A stretch of DNA of 64,000 bases from Monodelphis domestica (Eukaryota; Chordata; Mammalia; Didelphimorphia; Didelphidae), in NCBI RefSeq assembly GCF_027887165.1, contig NC_077232.1, positions 11,022,257 through 11,086,256 on the forward strand, read 5' to 3'. The notes under the pieces were generated by a model, which was given only the letters and a program-made list of their open reading frames with translations, did not search any database and was not told where the DNA came from. How positions within the stretch are numbered: position 1 is the stretch's first letter; every line of letters starts with the position of its first letter. A program made the translations under genes and the position numbers. Below, in pieces: positions 33,021 through 43,690 of the stretch.

Positions 33021-36000
33021 ATGCCAGGGAGTCCACAAATGACAATCATAACTTTGAACGTGAATGGGATGAACTCACCCATAAAACGTAGACGAATAGC
33101 AGAATGGATTAGAATCCAAAACCCTACCATATGTTGTCTTCAAGAAACACACATGAGGCGGGTTGACACCCACAAGGTCAGAATTAAAGGATGGAGTAAG
33201 ACCTTCTGGGCCTCAACTGATAGAAAGAAGGCAGGAGTAGTAATCATGATATCTGATAAAGCCAATGCAAAAATAGAACTGATCAAAAGGGATAGGGAAG
33301 GTAATTATATTTTGTTAAAAGGGACTCTAGACAATGAGGAAATATCATTAATCAACATGTATGCACCAAATAATATAGCACCCAAATTTCTAATGGAGAA
33401 ACTAGGAGAATTGAAGGAAGAAATAGACAATAAAACCATACTAGTGGGAGACTTAAACCAACCATTATCAAATTTAGATAAATCAAATAAAAAAATAAAT
33501 AAGAAAGAGGTAAAAGAAGTGAATGAAATCTTAGAAAAATTAGAATTAATAGACATATGGAGAAAAATAAATAGGGATAAAAAGGAATACACCTTCTTCT
33601 CAGCACCACATGGCACATTCACAAAAATTGACCATACACTAGGTCACAGAAACATAGCACACAAATGCAAAAAAGCAGAAATAATGAATGCAGCCTTCTC
33701 AGATCACAAGGCAATAAAAATAATGATTAGTAATGGTACATGGAAAACCAAATCTAAAACAAATTGGAAATTAAACAATATGATACTCCAAAACCGTTTA
33801 GTTAAAGAAGAAATCATAGAAACAATTAATAATTTCATCGAGGAAAATGACAATGGCGAAACATCCTTTCAAACCTTTTGGGATGCAGCCAAAGAGGTAA
33901 TCAGAGGTAAATTCATATCCCTGAATGCTTATATTAACAAACAAGGGAGAGCAGAGATCAATCAATTGGAAATGCAATTGAAAAAACTCGAAAGCGATCA
34001 AATTAAAAACCCCCAGCAGAAAACCAAATTAGAAATCCTAAAAATTAAGGGAGAAATTAATAGAATCGAAAGTGATAGAACTATTGATTTAATAAATAAG
34101 ACAAGAAGCTGGTACTTTGAAAAAACAAACAAAATAGACAAAGTACTGGTCAATCTAATTAAAAAAAAGGAAGGAAGAAAATCAAATTCACAGCATTAAA
34201 GATGAAAAGGGGGACAGCACCTCCAATGAAGATGAAATTAAGGCAATCATTAGAAATTACTTTGCCCAATTATATGGCAATGAATACACCAATTTAGGAG
34301 AAATGGATGAATATATACAAAAATACAAACTGCCTAGACTAACAGAAGAGGAAGTAGAATCCTTAAATAATCCCATATCAGAAATTGAAATCCAACAAGC
34401 CATCAAAGAACTTCCTAAGAAAAAATCCCCAGGGCCTGACGGATTCACCAGTGAATTCTATTAAATGTTCAAAGAACAGCTAACTCCAATACTATACAAA
34501 CTATTTGACATAATAAGCAAAGAGGGAGTTCTACCAAACTCCTTTTACGACACAAACATGGTACTGATTCCAAAACCAGGCAGGTCAAAAACAGAGAAAG
34601 AAAACTATAGGCCAATCTCCCTAATGAATATAGATGTAAAAATCTTAAATAGGATACTAGCAAAAAGACTCCAGCAAGTGATCAGAAGGATCATTCACCA
34701 TGATCAAGTAGGATTCATACCAGGGATGCAGGGCTGGTTCAACATTAGGAAAACCATCCACATAATTGACCACATCAACAAGCAAACTAGCAAGAACCAC
34801 ATGATTACCTCAATAGATGCAGAAAAAGCCTTTGATAAAATACAACACCCATTCCTATTAAAAACACTAGAAAGCATAGGAATAGAAGGGTCATTCCTAA
34901 AAATAATAAACAGTATATATCTAAAACCAACAGCTAATATCATCTGCAATGGGGATAAACTAGATGCATTCCCAATAAGATCAGGAGTGAAACAAGGATG
35001 CCCATTATCACCTCTACTATTTGACATTGTACTAGAAACACTAGCAGTAGCAATTAGAGAAGAAAAAGAAATTGAAGGCATCAAAATAGGCAAGGAGGAG
35101 ACCAAGTTATCACTTTTTGCAGATGACATGATGGTCTACTTAAAGAATCCTAGAGATTCAACCAAAAAGCTAATTGAAATAATCAACAACTTTAGCAAAG
35201 TTGCAGGATACAAAATAAACCCACATAAATCATCAACTTTTCTATATATCTCCAACACAGCTCAGCAGCAAGAACTAGAAAGAGAAATCCCATTCAAAAT
35301 CACCTTAGACAAAATAAAATACCTAGGAATCTACCTCCCAAGACAAACACAGGATCTATATGAACACAACTACAAAACACTCGCCACACAACTAAAACTA
35401 GACTTGAACAAATGGAAAAACATTAACTGCTCCTGGATAGGACGAGCCAATATAATAAAAATGACCATCCTACCCAAACTTATTTATCTATTTAGTGCCA
35501 TACCCATTGAACTACCAAAATACTTCTTCACTGATTTAGAAAAAACCATAACAAAGTTCATTTGGAAGAACAAAAGATCAAGGATATCCAGGGAAATAAT
35601 GAAAAAAAAACACATATGATGGGGGCCTTGCAGTCCCTGACCTAAAACTATATTACAAAGCAGCAGTCATCAAAACAATTTGGTACTGGCTAAGAAACAG
35701 AAAGGAAGATCAGTGGAATAGACTGGGGGAAAGCGACCTCAGCAAGACAGTATACGATAAACCCAAAGATCCCAGCTTTTGGGACAAAAATCCACTATTT
35801 GATAAAAACTGCTGGGAAAATTGGAAGACAGTGTGGGAGAGACTAGGAATAGATCAACACCTCACACCCTACACCAAGATAAATTCAAAATGGGTGAGTG
35901 ACTTAAACATAAAGAAGGAAACCATAAGTAAATTGGGTAAACACAGAATAGTATACATGTCAGACCTTTGGGAGGGGAAAGGCTTTAAAACCAAGCAAGA

Positions 36001-36829
36001 TATAGAAAGAATCACAAAATGTAAAATAAATAATTTTGACTACATCAAACTAAAAAGCTTTTGTACAAACAAAACCAATGTAACTAAAATCAGAAGGGAA
36101 ACAACAAATTGGGAAAAAATCTTCATAGAAACCTCTGACAAAGGTTTAATTACTCATATTTATAACGAGCTAAATCAATTGTACAAAAAATCAAGCCATT
36201 CTCCAATTGATAAATGGGCAAGGGAAATGGATAGGCAGTTCTCAGATAAAGAAATCAAAACTATTAACAAGCACATGAAGAAGTGTTCTAAATCTCTTAT
36301 AATCAGAGAGATGCAAATCAAAACAACTCTGAAGTATCACCTCACACCTAGCAGATTGGCTAACATAACAGCAAAGGAAAGTAATGAATGCTGGAGGGGA
36401 TGTGGCAAAGTAGGGACACTAATTCATTGCTGGTGGAGTTGTGAACTGATCCAACCATTCTGGAGGGCAATTTGGAACTATGCCCAAAGGGCGACAAAAG
36501 AATATCTACCCTTTGACCCAGCCATAGCACTGCTGGGCTTGTACCCCAAAGAGATAATGGACAAAAAGACTTGTACAAAAATATTCATAGCTGCGCTCTT
36601 TGTGGTGGCCCAAAACTGGAAAACGAGGGGATGCCCATCAATTGGGGAATGGCTGAACAAACTGTGGTATATGTTGGTGATGGAATACTATTGTGCTAAA
36701 AGGAATAATAAAGTGGAGGAGTTCCATCGAGACTGGAACAACCTCCAGGAAGTGATGCAGAGCGAGAGGAGCAGAACCAGGAGAACATTGTACACAGAGA
36801 CTAATACACTGGGGTATAATCGAACGTAA
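33021..36829 (+). pseudogene. ORF2: L1 ORF2, broken in three places, L1-B
   Basis: Aligned with the intact ORF2 of L1-A, this copy has three breaks. One is an extra A in the A-run near 34165-34172 that shifts the frame. The second is a stop TAA at 34462-34464 where L1-A has CAA. The third is an extra A in the run near 35601-35609. The three main open pieces are 33021-34199 (endonuclease), 34465-35619 (reverse transcriptase, FADD kept) and 35831-36829 (C-terminal part with the C-X3-C-X7-H-X4-C motif). Two of three breaks are in homopolymers, so mutation or assembly error are both possible. Confidence 0.9.
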
Positions 36830-39145
36830 TGGACTTCTCCATTAGTGGCGGTGTAATGTCCCTGAACAACTTGCAGGGATCCAAGAGAAAAAAACACCAT
36901 TCATAAGCAAAGGATAAACTATGGGAGTGGAAACACCGAGAAAAAGCAACTGCCTGAATACAGAGGTTGAGGGGACATGACAGATGATAGACTCCAAATG
37001 AACACTCTAATGCAAATACTATCAACAAAGCAATGGGTTCAAATCAAGAAAACATCTAATGCCCAGTGGACTTACGCGTCGGCTATGGGGGGTGGGGGGG
37101 AGGAAAAGAAAATGATCTATGTCTTTAACGAATAATGCTTGGAAATGATCAAATAAAATATATTAAAAAAAAAGAATTTGGTAGAACCCCTTCTTGGCTT
37201 ATTCTGTCAAATAGTTTGTATAGTATTGGGGTTAGCTGTTCTTTGAATGTTTGATAGAATTCATTTGTGAATCCGTCTGGACCTGGGGATTTTTTATTAG
37301 GGAGTTCTTTGATGGCTTGTTCAATTTCTTTTTCTGATATGGGTTTGTTTAGGTAATTTATTTCTTCTTCTTTTAGTCTATGCAATTTATATTTTTGTAA
37401 GTATTCATCCATATCACTTAGATTGCCATATTTGTTGCCATATAATAGGGTATAGTACTTTTTAATGATTGCCTCCGATTTCCTCTTCATTGGAGGTGAG
37501 GTCTCCCTTTTCATTTTGTATAGTCAATTTGGTTTTTTTCTTTCCTGTTTTTAATTAGACTGACTAATACTTTGTCTATTGTATTTGTTTTTTCAAAGTA
37601 CCAGCTTCTAGTCTTATTTATTAAATCAATAGTTCTTTGACTTTCAATTTTATTGATTTCTTCTTTGATTTTTAGGATCTCTAATTTAATCTTCATGTGA
37701 GGATTTTTAATTTGTTCACTTTCTAGTTTTTAATTTGCATGCCCAATTCATTGACCTCTGCCCTTCTTAATTTGTTTATGTATGAACTCAAGGATATAAA
37801 TTTCCCCCTGAGTACTGCTTTGGCTACATCCCACAGGTTTTGAAAGGATGTCTCGTTTTCTTCAATGAAGTTATTAATTGTTTCTACGATTTGTTCTTTA
37901 GCTAGCCTGTTTTGGAGAATCATTGTTTAATTTCCAATTAATTTTTGATTTATCTCTCCATGTACCCTTACTAATTATTATTTTTATTGCATTGTGGTCT
38001 GAGAAGGTTGCATTTATTATTTCTGCCCTTTTGCACTTGTTTGCAATGATTTTGTGCCCTAATACATGGTCAATTTTTGAGAATGTACCATGTGCTTCTG
38101 AAAAGAAGTTGTATTCCTTTTTGTCCCTATTTATTTTTTTCCATATGTCTACTAATTTTCTAATTTTTCTAAGATTTCATTTGCTTCTCTCACCTCTTTC
38201 TTATTTATTTTTTGGTTTGATTTATCTAGTTCAGATAGAGGAAGATTCTGATCTCCCACTAGTATAGTTTTTCTGTCTATTTCATCCTTGAGCTCCTCTA
38301 GTTTCTCCTTTAGAAATTTGGATGCTATGCCATTTGGTGCATACATATTGAGTACAGATATTTCCTTGTTGTCTATACTGCCTTTTATCAGGGTGTAATT
38401 ACCTTCCCTATCTCTTTTAACTAGATTTATTTTTACTTTGGCTTTGTCAGATATCATGATTGTGACTCCTACCTTCTTTTTATCAGTTGATGCCTAATAG
38501 ATTTGGCTCCATCCTCTTACTTTCACCCTATGTATATCTATCTTCCTCATGTGTGTTTCTTGCAGACAGCATATGGTAGGGTTTTGGATTTTAATCCACT
38601 CTGCTATTCACTTGCATTTTATGGGTGAGTTCATTCCATTCACATTCAGAGTTATGATTACTAGCTGTGTATTTCCCAGCATTTTGATTTCTACTCCTGG
38701 TTCTGCCTTTTCTTCTTTCACTATTTCCTTCTATACCAATGTTTGTTTATAGTCAGTCCCACTAGTTCCCACCCTTATTTTACTTCCCTTTCTAACCCCC
38801 TCCCTTCTTATTCCCTCCCTTATTTTCCCCTGTAATCTTTTTAAAATCCCCCCCTCTCCCTCCTTTGTAGTGCTTCCCTCCCCACCAGTTCATTTTTTAC
38901 CCTTCTACTCCCCTATAGGGCATAAATCTATTCTCTTCCCCAATGGATTGGGTTGTTCTTCCCTCCTTGGGTCAGTTTCAAAGCACGTAAGAGTTGAGTA
39001 TTTCCTATCTCCAACCTCTTTAACCTTCTAGTGTATCAATGTTCTCCCTCCTCCCACCGTGAGCTTCTTTGTGACATATAAATTTACCCCCACTTGTTTC
39101 TTTTCCCATTTCTTTTAGTATTAACCTCTTTTTTTTAGCTCCGGT

Positions 39146-39147
<2 letters not shown>

Positions 39148-39184
<37 letters not shown>

Positions 39185-39240
39185 TATGTATATATATATA
39201 CATATACACACATACATGTATATGTATTTATTTATGCATA
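39148..39240. repeat. TA/TATG simple repeat
   Basis: About 90 bases of TA dinucleotides passing into TATG and CATA steps, in the old L1 between its ORFs. A smaller counterpart lies at 10741-10768 in the other old L1, so the repeat may grow from an A/T-rich spot in that inter-ORF region. Confidence 0.85.
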
Positions 39241-40242
39241 TGTCTATATACCTATTTATGTCTTGTCCTTTCATCCTATACAGTTTGTCACTGTTCCCTT
39301 TAAGTGTAATTTTTCTAGCTGCCCAGGTGATAGCAACAGTTTTTAAGAGTTACCAATGACCTCTTTTCTTATAGGGATACATATCATTTTAACTTATTGT
39401 GTCTCTTAAAAAAATTTTGTTGCTGTTTTGTTTTTCTTTCCCCCCTCTTTTAAAATTACCTTTTGATGATTCTCTTGAGTTCTGTGCTTGGACCTCAAAT
39501 TTTCTGTTCAGTTCTGGTCTTTTATTTATGAATGCTTGGAATTCTTCTATTGTGTTGAATGACCATACTTTCCTCTGTAAGAATATAGTCAGTTCTGATG
39601 GGTATTTTATTCTTGGTTGTAGATGTAGTTCCCTTACTTTCCAGAATATCATATTCCATGCCAGTGTGGATGCATCCAGATCCTGGGTATCCTCACCGTG
39701 TTTCCGTGGTATCTGAATGACTTCTTCTTGGCAGCTTGTAATATCTTTTCTTTTGTCTGATAGTTTTTGAATTTGGCTATAACATTTCTGGGTGTTGTCA
39801 GTTGAGGATTAAATACAGGAGGTGATCTGTGGATTCTTTCAATCTCCACTTTCCCCTCTTGTTCTAGGATATCAGGACAGTTTTCCTGAATAATTTCCTG
39901 TAGTATTATGTCCAGGCTTTTTCTTTTATCATGGTCTTCTGGTAGTCCAATGATTCTTAAATTGTCTCTTCTCAAACAATTTTCTAAATCATCTGTTTTG
40001 TGAATGAGATGCTTCACATTTTCCTCAATTCCTTATTCTTTTTGTTTTGTTTTATAGTGTCCTGCTGCCTTGTGAGGTCACTTAATTCCAGTTGTAGTCT
40101 GGTCTTAAAGATTGGATTTCATGTCTGGCTTTTTGGTCATCCTTTTCATTCTGGTCTGATTTTCTTTGAAGATCGTCTTTCATCCTCTTTACCTCATCTT
40201 TCATCTCCTTTGCCTCATTTTCCAGCTGGTTGATTTTGGCTT

Positions 40243-40258
40243 TCAAGACACTATTTTC
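40243..40258 (+). repeat. Target-site duplication of L1-C, left
   Basis: TCAAGACACTATTTTC, repeated exactly at 42030-42045. Seven bases (GATTATA, 40259-40265) that match neither target nor element lie between it and the L1 start. Confidence 0.9.
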
Positions 40259-40582
40259 GATTATAGGACTTCCGGTTAAGATGGCGGCTTAGAGAAAGCT
40301 GAAGTTCAGATCTCCGGAAAACCCTTCCCGACCGATCTCAAACTAGAAGTTCCTAAGGCGCCGAAATTCAAAACGATCAACAGCACAGACCCTGGGAACC
40401 CTCCTCCTGGACCTGGACCCGGCTCAAAAGGTACGGCTCCCCTTAAAAGCCAGAACCCGAGATCCCTCGGACCTCAGGGGTAGGAGCGCAGAGTCCAAGG
40501 CTCCCGGAAGCGGCAGCCGCGCCGGGCACAGAGAGCTGGGTCTGAGGAACAACAACCCTCAGGGTCTTCTACCCAAGTCCCA

Positions 40583-40729
40583 GTCCGGGTGAAAGTTACT
40601 GCCTGGGGCTTCCGCTGCAGAGAGCCGGTCGGTCCGGGTGAAAGTTACTGCCTGGGGCCTCCGCTGCAAAGAGCTGGTCGGTCCGGGTGAAAGTTACTGC
40701 CTGGGGCCTCCGCTGCAAAGAGCTGGTCA
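40583..40729 (+). repeat. Three 49-base tandem repeats in the L1-C 5'UTR
   Basis: Units start at 40583, 40632 and 40681, equal in phase and order to the array of L1-A at 11240-11386, showing the two elements are of one subfamily. Confidence 0.95.
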
Positions 40730-41060
40730 AAACAACAGCAACCCTCAGGGCGGGCAAGACAGCCTCACGGGCTGGATCTTGCTATCCAAGTCTCAGTGAA
40801 AGTCTGTGCTCTCGGAGCTTGGGGAAGCGGCAGCCCATCCCCCCCGCAGGCCGAGGAAACAGCCTCACGGCCAGGGATTCTGAAGGCAACTTCCGGAAAT
40901 CGAGCCAGGGGGAGAGTGTGGCCTCGTGGTCCAACCCTTCCATTCCAGTTCCAGTGAGGCATATTCAGTTTAACCCAGGGAAAGCTCATAGAACCATCTG
41001 CCCAGGACTGCCTCTGAACACCAGACAAAGACAAGAAAAGCCAATCCTCCACGTTCAGAG

Positions 41061-41984
41061 ATGACAAACTCCACAGAAGCACAGAAGCCCCAAAATACCA
41101 AGAAAAATAAGAAGAAAGGGGCGACTCTGGACACATTCTATGGAGCCAAAATACAAAATACAGAGCAGATAGAAGAAGATATACAAGAAAATTCTCCAAA
41201 ATCTTCCAAAGGAAATAGAAACTCTCCACAAACCCATGAAGAATTTGAATCAGAAAGGACCAAAAAGATGGAAGCCCTCTGGGAGGAAAAGTGGGAAATG
41301 ATGCAAAAGAAATTCACGCATCTACAAAACCAGTTTGACCAAACTGTAAAAGAAAACCAGGCTTTAAAGCAAGAACTAATAAAGCAAAGCCAAAACACCA
41401 AGAAATTAGAAGAGAACATAAAATATCTCACCGACAAGGTGATAGATCTGGAAAACAGGGGGAGAAGAGAAAATTTAAGAATAATTGGACTCCCAGAAAA
41501 GCCAGAAATAAACACCAAACTGGACATGGTGATACAAGATATAATCAAAGAAAATTGCCCAGAGATTCTAGAACAAGGGGGCAATACAGCCACTGACAGA
41601 GCTCACAGAACACCTTCTACACTAAACCCCCAAAAGACAACTCCCAGGAATGTAATTGCCAAATTCCAAAGCTATCAAACAAAAGAAAAAATCCTACAGG
41701 AAGCCAGAAAAAGACAATTTAGATATAAAGGAATGCCAATCAGGGTCACACAAGACCTTGCAAGTTCTACGCTGAATGATCGTAAGGCATGGAACATGAT
41801 CTTCAGAAAGGCAAGAGAGCTGGGTCTCCAACCAAGAATCAGCTACCCAGCAAAACTGACTATATACTTCCAAGGGAAAGTATGGGCATTCAACAAAATA
41901 GAAGACTTCCAACTTTTTGCAAAGAAAAGACCAGAGCTCTGTGGAAAGTTTGATACCGAAAATCAAAGAGCAAGGAATACCTGA
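41061..41984 (+). CDS. ORF1: L1 ORF1 protein, intact, L1-C
   Basis: 307 residues with the same domains as in L1-A (coiled coil about 63-132, RNA-recognition domain from 132, C-terminal domain from 218). Differences from L1-A are few: Ala177 for Ser, Val229 for Ile, Lys273 for Arg and Asp282 for Glu. Since the element has its own 5' promoter region but no ORF2, it could in principle make ORF1 protein alone; no poly(A) signal of its own is seen after the stop, and the flanking DNA is an old L1 in antisense. Confidence 0.93.
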   Translation: MTNSTEAQKPQNTKKNKKKGATLDTFYGAKIQNTEQIEEDIQENSPKSSKGNRNSPQTHEEFESERTKKMEALWEEKWEMMQKKFTHLQNQFDQTVKENQALKQELIKQSQNTKKLEENIKYLTDKVIDLENRGRRENLRIIGLPEKPEINTKLDMVIQDIIKENCPEILEQGGNTATDRAHRTPSTLNPQKTTPRNVIAKFQSYQTKEKILQEARKRQFRYKGMPIRVTQDLASSTLNDRKAWNMIFRKARELGLQPRISYPAKLTIYFQGKVWAFNKIEDFQLFAKKRPELCGKFDTENQRARNT

Positions 41985-42029
41985 AAAGGTAAATATTAAG
42001 GAAAGGGGAAAAATGTTATCTTCTTTTAC

Positions 42030-42045
42030 TCAAGACACTATTTTC
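42030..42045 (+). repeat. Target-site duplication of L1-C, right
   Basis: Exact 16-base repeat of 40243-40258, joined to the element without any A-tail. Confidence 0.9.
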
Positions 42046-42412
42046 TCATTTTAGTTCAAGTGCCTCTGTTTCCAGATGACTTATCTTAATTTTTAAGTTC
42101 TTTTCCCAATTGTCTTCAGCCTCTCTTAGTTGTGTTTTGAGTTCTTCCACAGCCTGTATCCAATTCGCTGGGATTTCTGATTTATCTTTTGCTGATCTCT
42201 CCCCCTCTGTTCCATTTGCTGAGTAGAAGCTGTCTATTGTGGTTTCTTCTTTTTCTGTTGTTTGCTCAAATTCACCCCTTCTTTACTCCCCGTATTTGTC
42301 TGTGCTCTTGCTCCACTCATTTTTTGGGGGGGATTCTATCAGTCTCCCCTCTTGGATCTTTAACAGAGGATCTCTCAGTATAGTCTCTGGGGGAGGATTG
42401 TTGGGGGTTTGA

Positions 42413-42560
42413 GCTTCCCTGACCTCTGGAGGCTTTTTATTGGCTTAAAGTTCAGCAGTCAATGAGGATGGGTGTGGAGCCTAGGCTTCCCTGAGTTCTG
42501 GAGACTTTTGATGGGATTAAGTTCAGCTTAGTTGGGCTGGGTGTGCTCTGAGTCCTAAAC
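42413..42560 (-). repeat. Tandem ~72-base repeat in the 5'UTR of the old minus-strand L1
   Basis: GCTTCCCTGA recurs at 42413 and 42485, each followed by C-TCTGGAG-CTTTT, GG-TTAA-GTTCAGC and GGGTGTG. A weaker third start (AACTCCCTGG) lies near 42559. This promoter type has no similarity to the arrays in L1-A or in the other old L1. Confidence 0.7.
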
Positions 42561-42986
42561 TCCCTGGAAGGCTGGAGCAAATATGGAGGATCTCCAAAGC
42601 TCTGGCTAGGCTGCCAGGTTTATGCTCCCTCTCTAGCTCCTTCCCCGCCGTCTGTGTTGGATGCTCTGAACTTGGCCCAGTCCTGCTCTCAAGCTTTGCC
42701 CTTCAGACCAGCACCTTTTCCCATCCAGAAATTCTGCTGCTGCTGGAATCTCAGTGCTCTGGGTGGGAGGGGGGATGGGTCCTGGGACCTTCCTTCTGTC
42801 TTCCCCTTAAACACAAGTGTTCTTGGATTCTGGCTTTTCAGGGGTTATACCTTTTGAATTAAGCCCAGCAGGAGTGTTCCTTGGCTCTGTCTTGTTGTTA
42901 AGTTTGTTTTTCAGTCCCCTGGGAGCATTCAGTTTGTGATCGGTAAGGAAGGGTATTCAGAGGTCTGAACTTCTGCTCCTTCTAGG

Positions 42987-42996
42987 CCTCCATCTT
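42987..42996 (-). promoter_or_regulatory. YY1-type site in the old L1 promoter
   Basis: AAGATGGAGG on the minus strand, 11 bases inside the 5' end at 43007. The place is the same as in the L1-A type promoter although the surrounding sequence differs. Confidence 0.5.
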
Positions 42997-43690
42997 GACT
43001 CTGCCTCGAGCTTGGCATTTTTAAAGATAATTTCCTTGTCATTTCCTGTGACTTCTTTCTATTTGTCGTGGGCCAATTACAGCTAAAGCTTTTTTGGGAC
43101 TGCCCAGGGGGCAATCAGTCAATTCTGATTCATCACCCATTATGGCACAGATGGGTCACAGTCCTCCCCCACTCAAGTGTAAGTGGGGTGTATATGATTT
43201 TGGTGATTAAATCTAAAAATCGGCAGAGGAGAGTTAATTTCATCGTCACACTCTCAATGTGTTCTGTGAGAACCATGGGCTGGAACCATGAGCCAACTCA
43301 GACCAACCATGTCAGCTGTGAGTAATGGAAAGCACCTGTGACAACCACATCCTCACCAACATGGCTCTGTCACCAAGAGGCTTTCAATCACCAAACAAAC
43401 TGACTGTCCCCTTCTTTGATACTGACCAAACCTTGAGACTCTTTGATGCTGGTCAAACTCTGTCTTGTCACTAAACAAACTTAACCATAGTTAGAACTAT
43501 GGCTTCTTGACTTGTCACAACTATATAATACATCTCAAGTCTGTACTTTGGCATTCTAGGTTAGACTTGAGAAAGATTCTTTCCCCATAGTACTTTCATT
43601 TATCTTACCCTTCAACCGATTAAAAAAACTTTAAAGCAGCTCCTGCTGGGTACTTTGGGTTATTCTAGAAATGCATTTGAGTGGGTAGTT

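Larger units (their letters stand above)
30941..37168 (+). mobile_element. Full-length LINE-1, ORF1 intact and ORF2 broken (L1-B)
   Basis: Starts GGACTTCCGGTTAAGATGGC and ends in a short poly(A). It is flanked by AAAAAGAATTTGGT (30926-30939 and 37169-37182), with the A-run shared with the tail. One extra T (30940) lies between the left duplication and the element. The sequence is very close to L1-A, but the 5'UTR lacks the 49-base repeats and is about 175 bases shorter. A YY1-type site AAGATGGCAGC is at 30953-30963, and a 3'UTR G-run at 37086-37103. Confidence 0.95.
28660..38682 (-). pseudogene. ORF2 of the old minus-strand L1, split by L1-B
   Basis: Starts at 38682 with MLGNTQ followed by the endonuclease region ([20 protein letters not shown] near 38440). 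The reverse transcriptase runs through 37514-37169 and 30914-30046; its FADD box is changed to FVDD (near 30370). The C-terminal cysteine motif [18 protein letters not shown] lies near 29090. Frameshifts and stops break it into about ten open pieces. The changed RT box and breaks mark a long-dead copy. Confidence 0.85.
40266..42033 (+). mobile_element. 3'-truncated LINE-1 with 5'UTR and ORF1 only (L1-C)
   Basis: Begins at the complete 5' end (GGACTTCCGGTTAAGATGGCGG), carries the full 5'UTR with three 49-base repeats and an intact ORF1, and stops about 50 bases after the ORF1 stop within TTTTACTCAA. It has no ORF2, no 3'UTR and no poly(A). It is flanked by a perfect 16-base target duplication. 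The last four bases, TCAA, are shared between the element and the target. Confidence 0.92.
39389..42320 (-). pseudogene. ORF1 of the old minus-strand L1, split by L1-C
   Basis: Probable start at 42320 (MSGARAQTNTGSK). The RNA-recognition block CLRRDNLRIIGLPEDHDK is near 39970, and the C-terminal domain (IFWKVRELHLQPRIKYPSELTIF) at 39640-39580. L1-C is inserted between the N-terminal part and the coiled-coil region. Frames are disrupted. Confidence 0.7.
28361..43007 (-). mobile_element. Old full-length L1, minus strand, carrying two younger L1s
   Basis: Flanked by a perfect 12-base duplication GAGCTTGGCATT (28349-28360 and 43008-43019). The 5' end at 43007 reads GAGGCAGAGTCAAGATGGAGGCC on the minus strand. 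Pieces of the element are 43007-42034 (5'UTR and ORF1 start), 40258-37169 (rest of ORF1, inter-ORF, ORF2 first part) and 30939-28361 (rest of ORF2 and 3'UTR). Inserted in it are L1-B (30941-37168) and L1-C (40266-42033), both in the opposite orientation. Both ORFs are disrupted. Confidence 0.9.
27884..43250 (-). mobile_element. Solo LTR (family b) inside the family-a LTR, itself split
   Basis: The left part is 27884-28360 (TGAGGGGCAGAATGTAAGGGG start) and the right part 43008-43250 (ends CATCGTCACA). Flanking CTATC and CTCTC may be a diverged target duplication. The break in the family-a LTR at this place confirms the insertion. Orientation is taken from relatives at 21568 and 63052. Confidence 0.65.
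27691..43690 (+). mobile_element. Independent family-a LTR, split by a 15.4-kb nest of insertions
   Basis: The left part, 27691-27883, starts TGTCAAGGCCTTTAAGTTCACCCC and aligns with 6236-6410. The right part, 43251-43690, aligns with about 6415-6815 (CATGGCTCTG, GAGGCTTTCAATCA, AAAACTTTAAAGCA, TACTTTGGGTTATTCTAG). It is more diverged than the three duplicated copies and its flanks differ, so it is a separate, older insertion. Confidence 0.75.

Noticed and set aside
39020-39274. ORF rich in Ile and Tyr on the minus strand
   Set aside because: It is a translation of a TA simple repeat.
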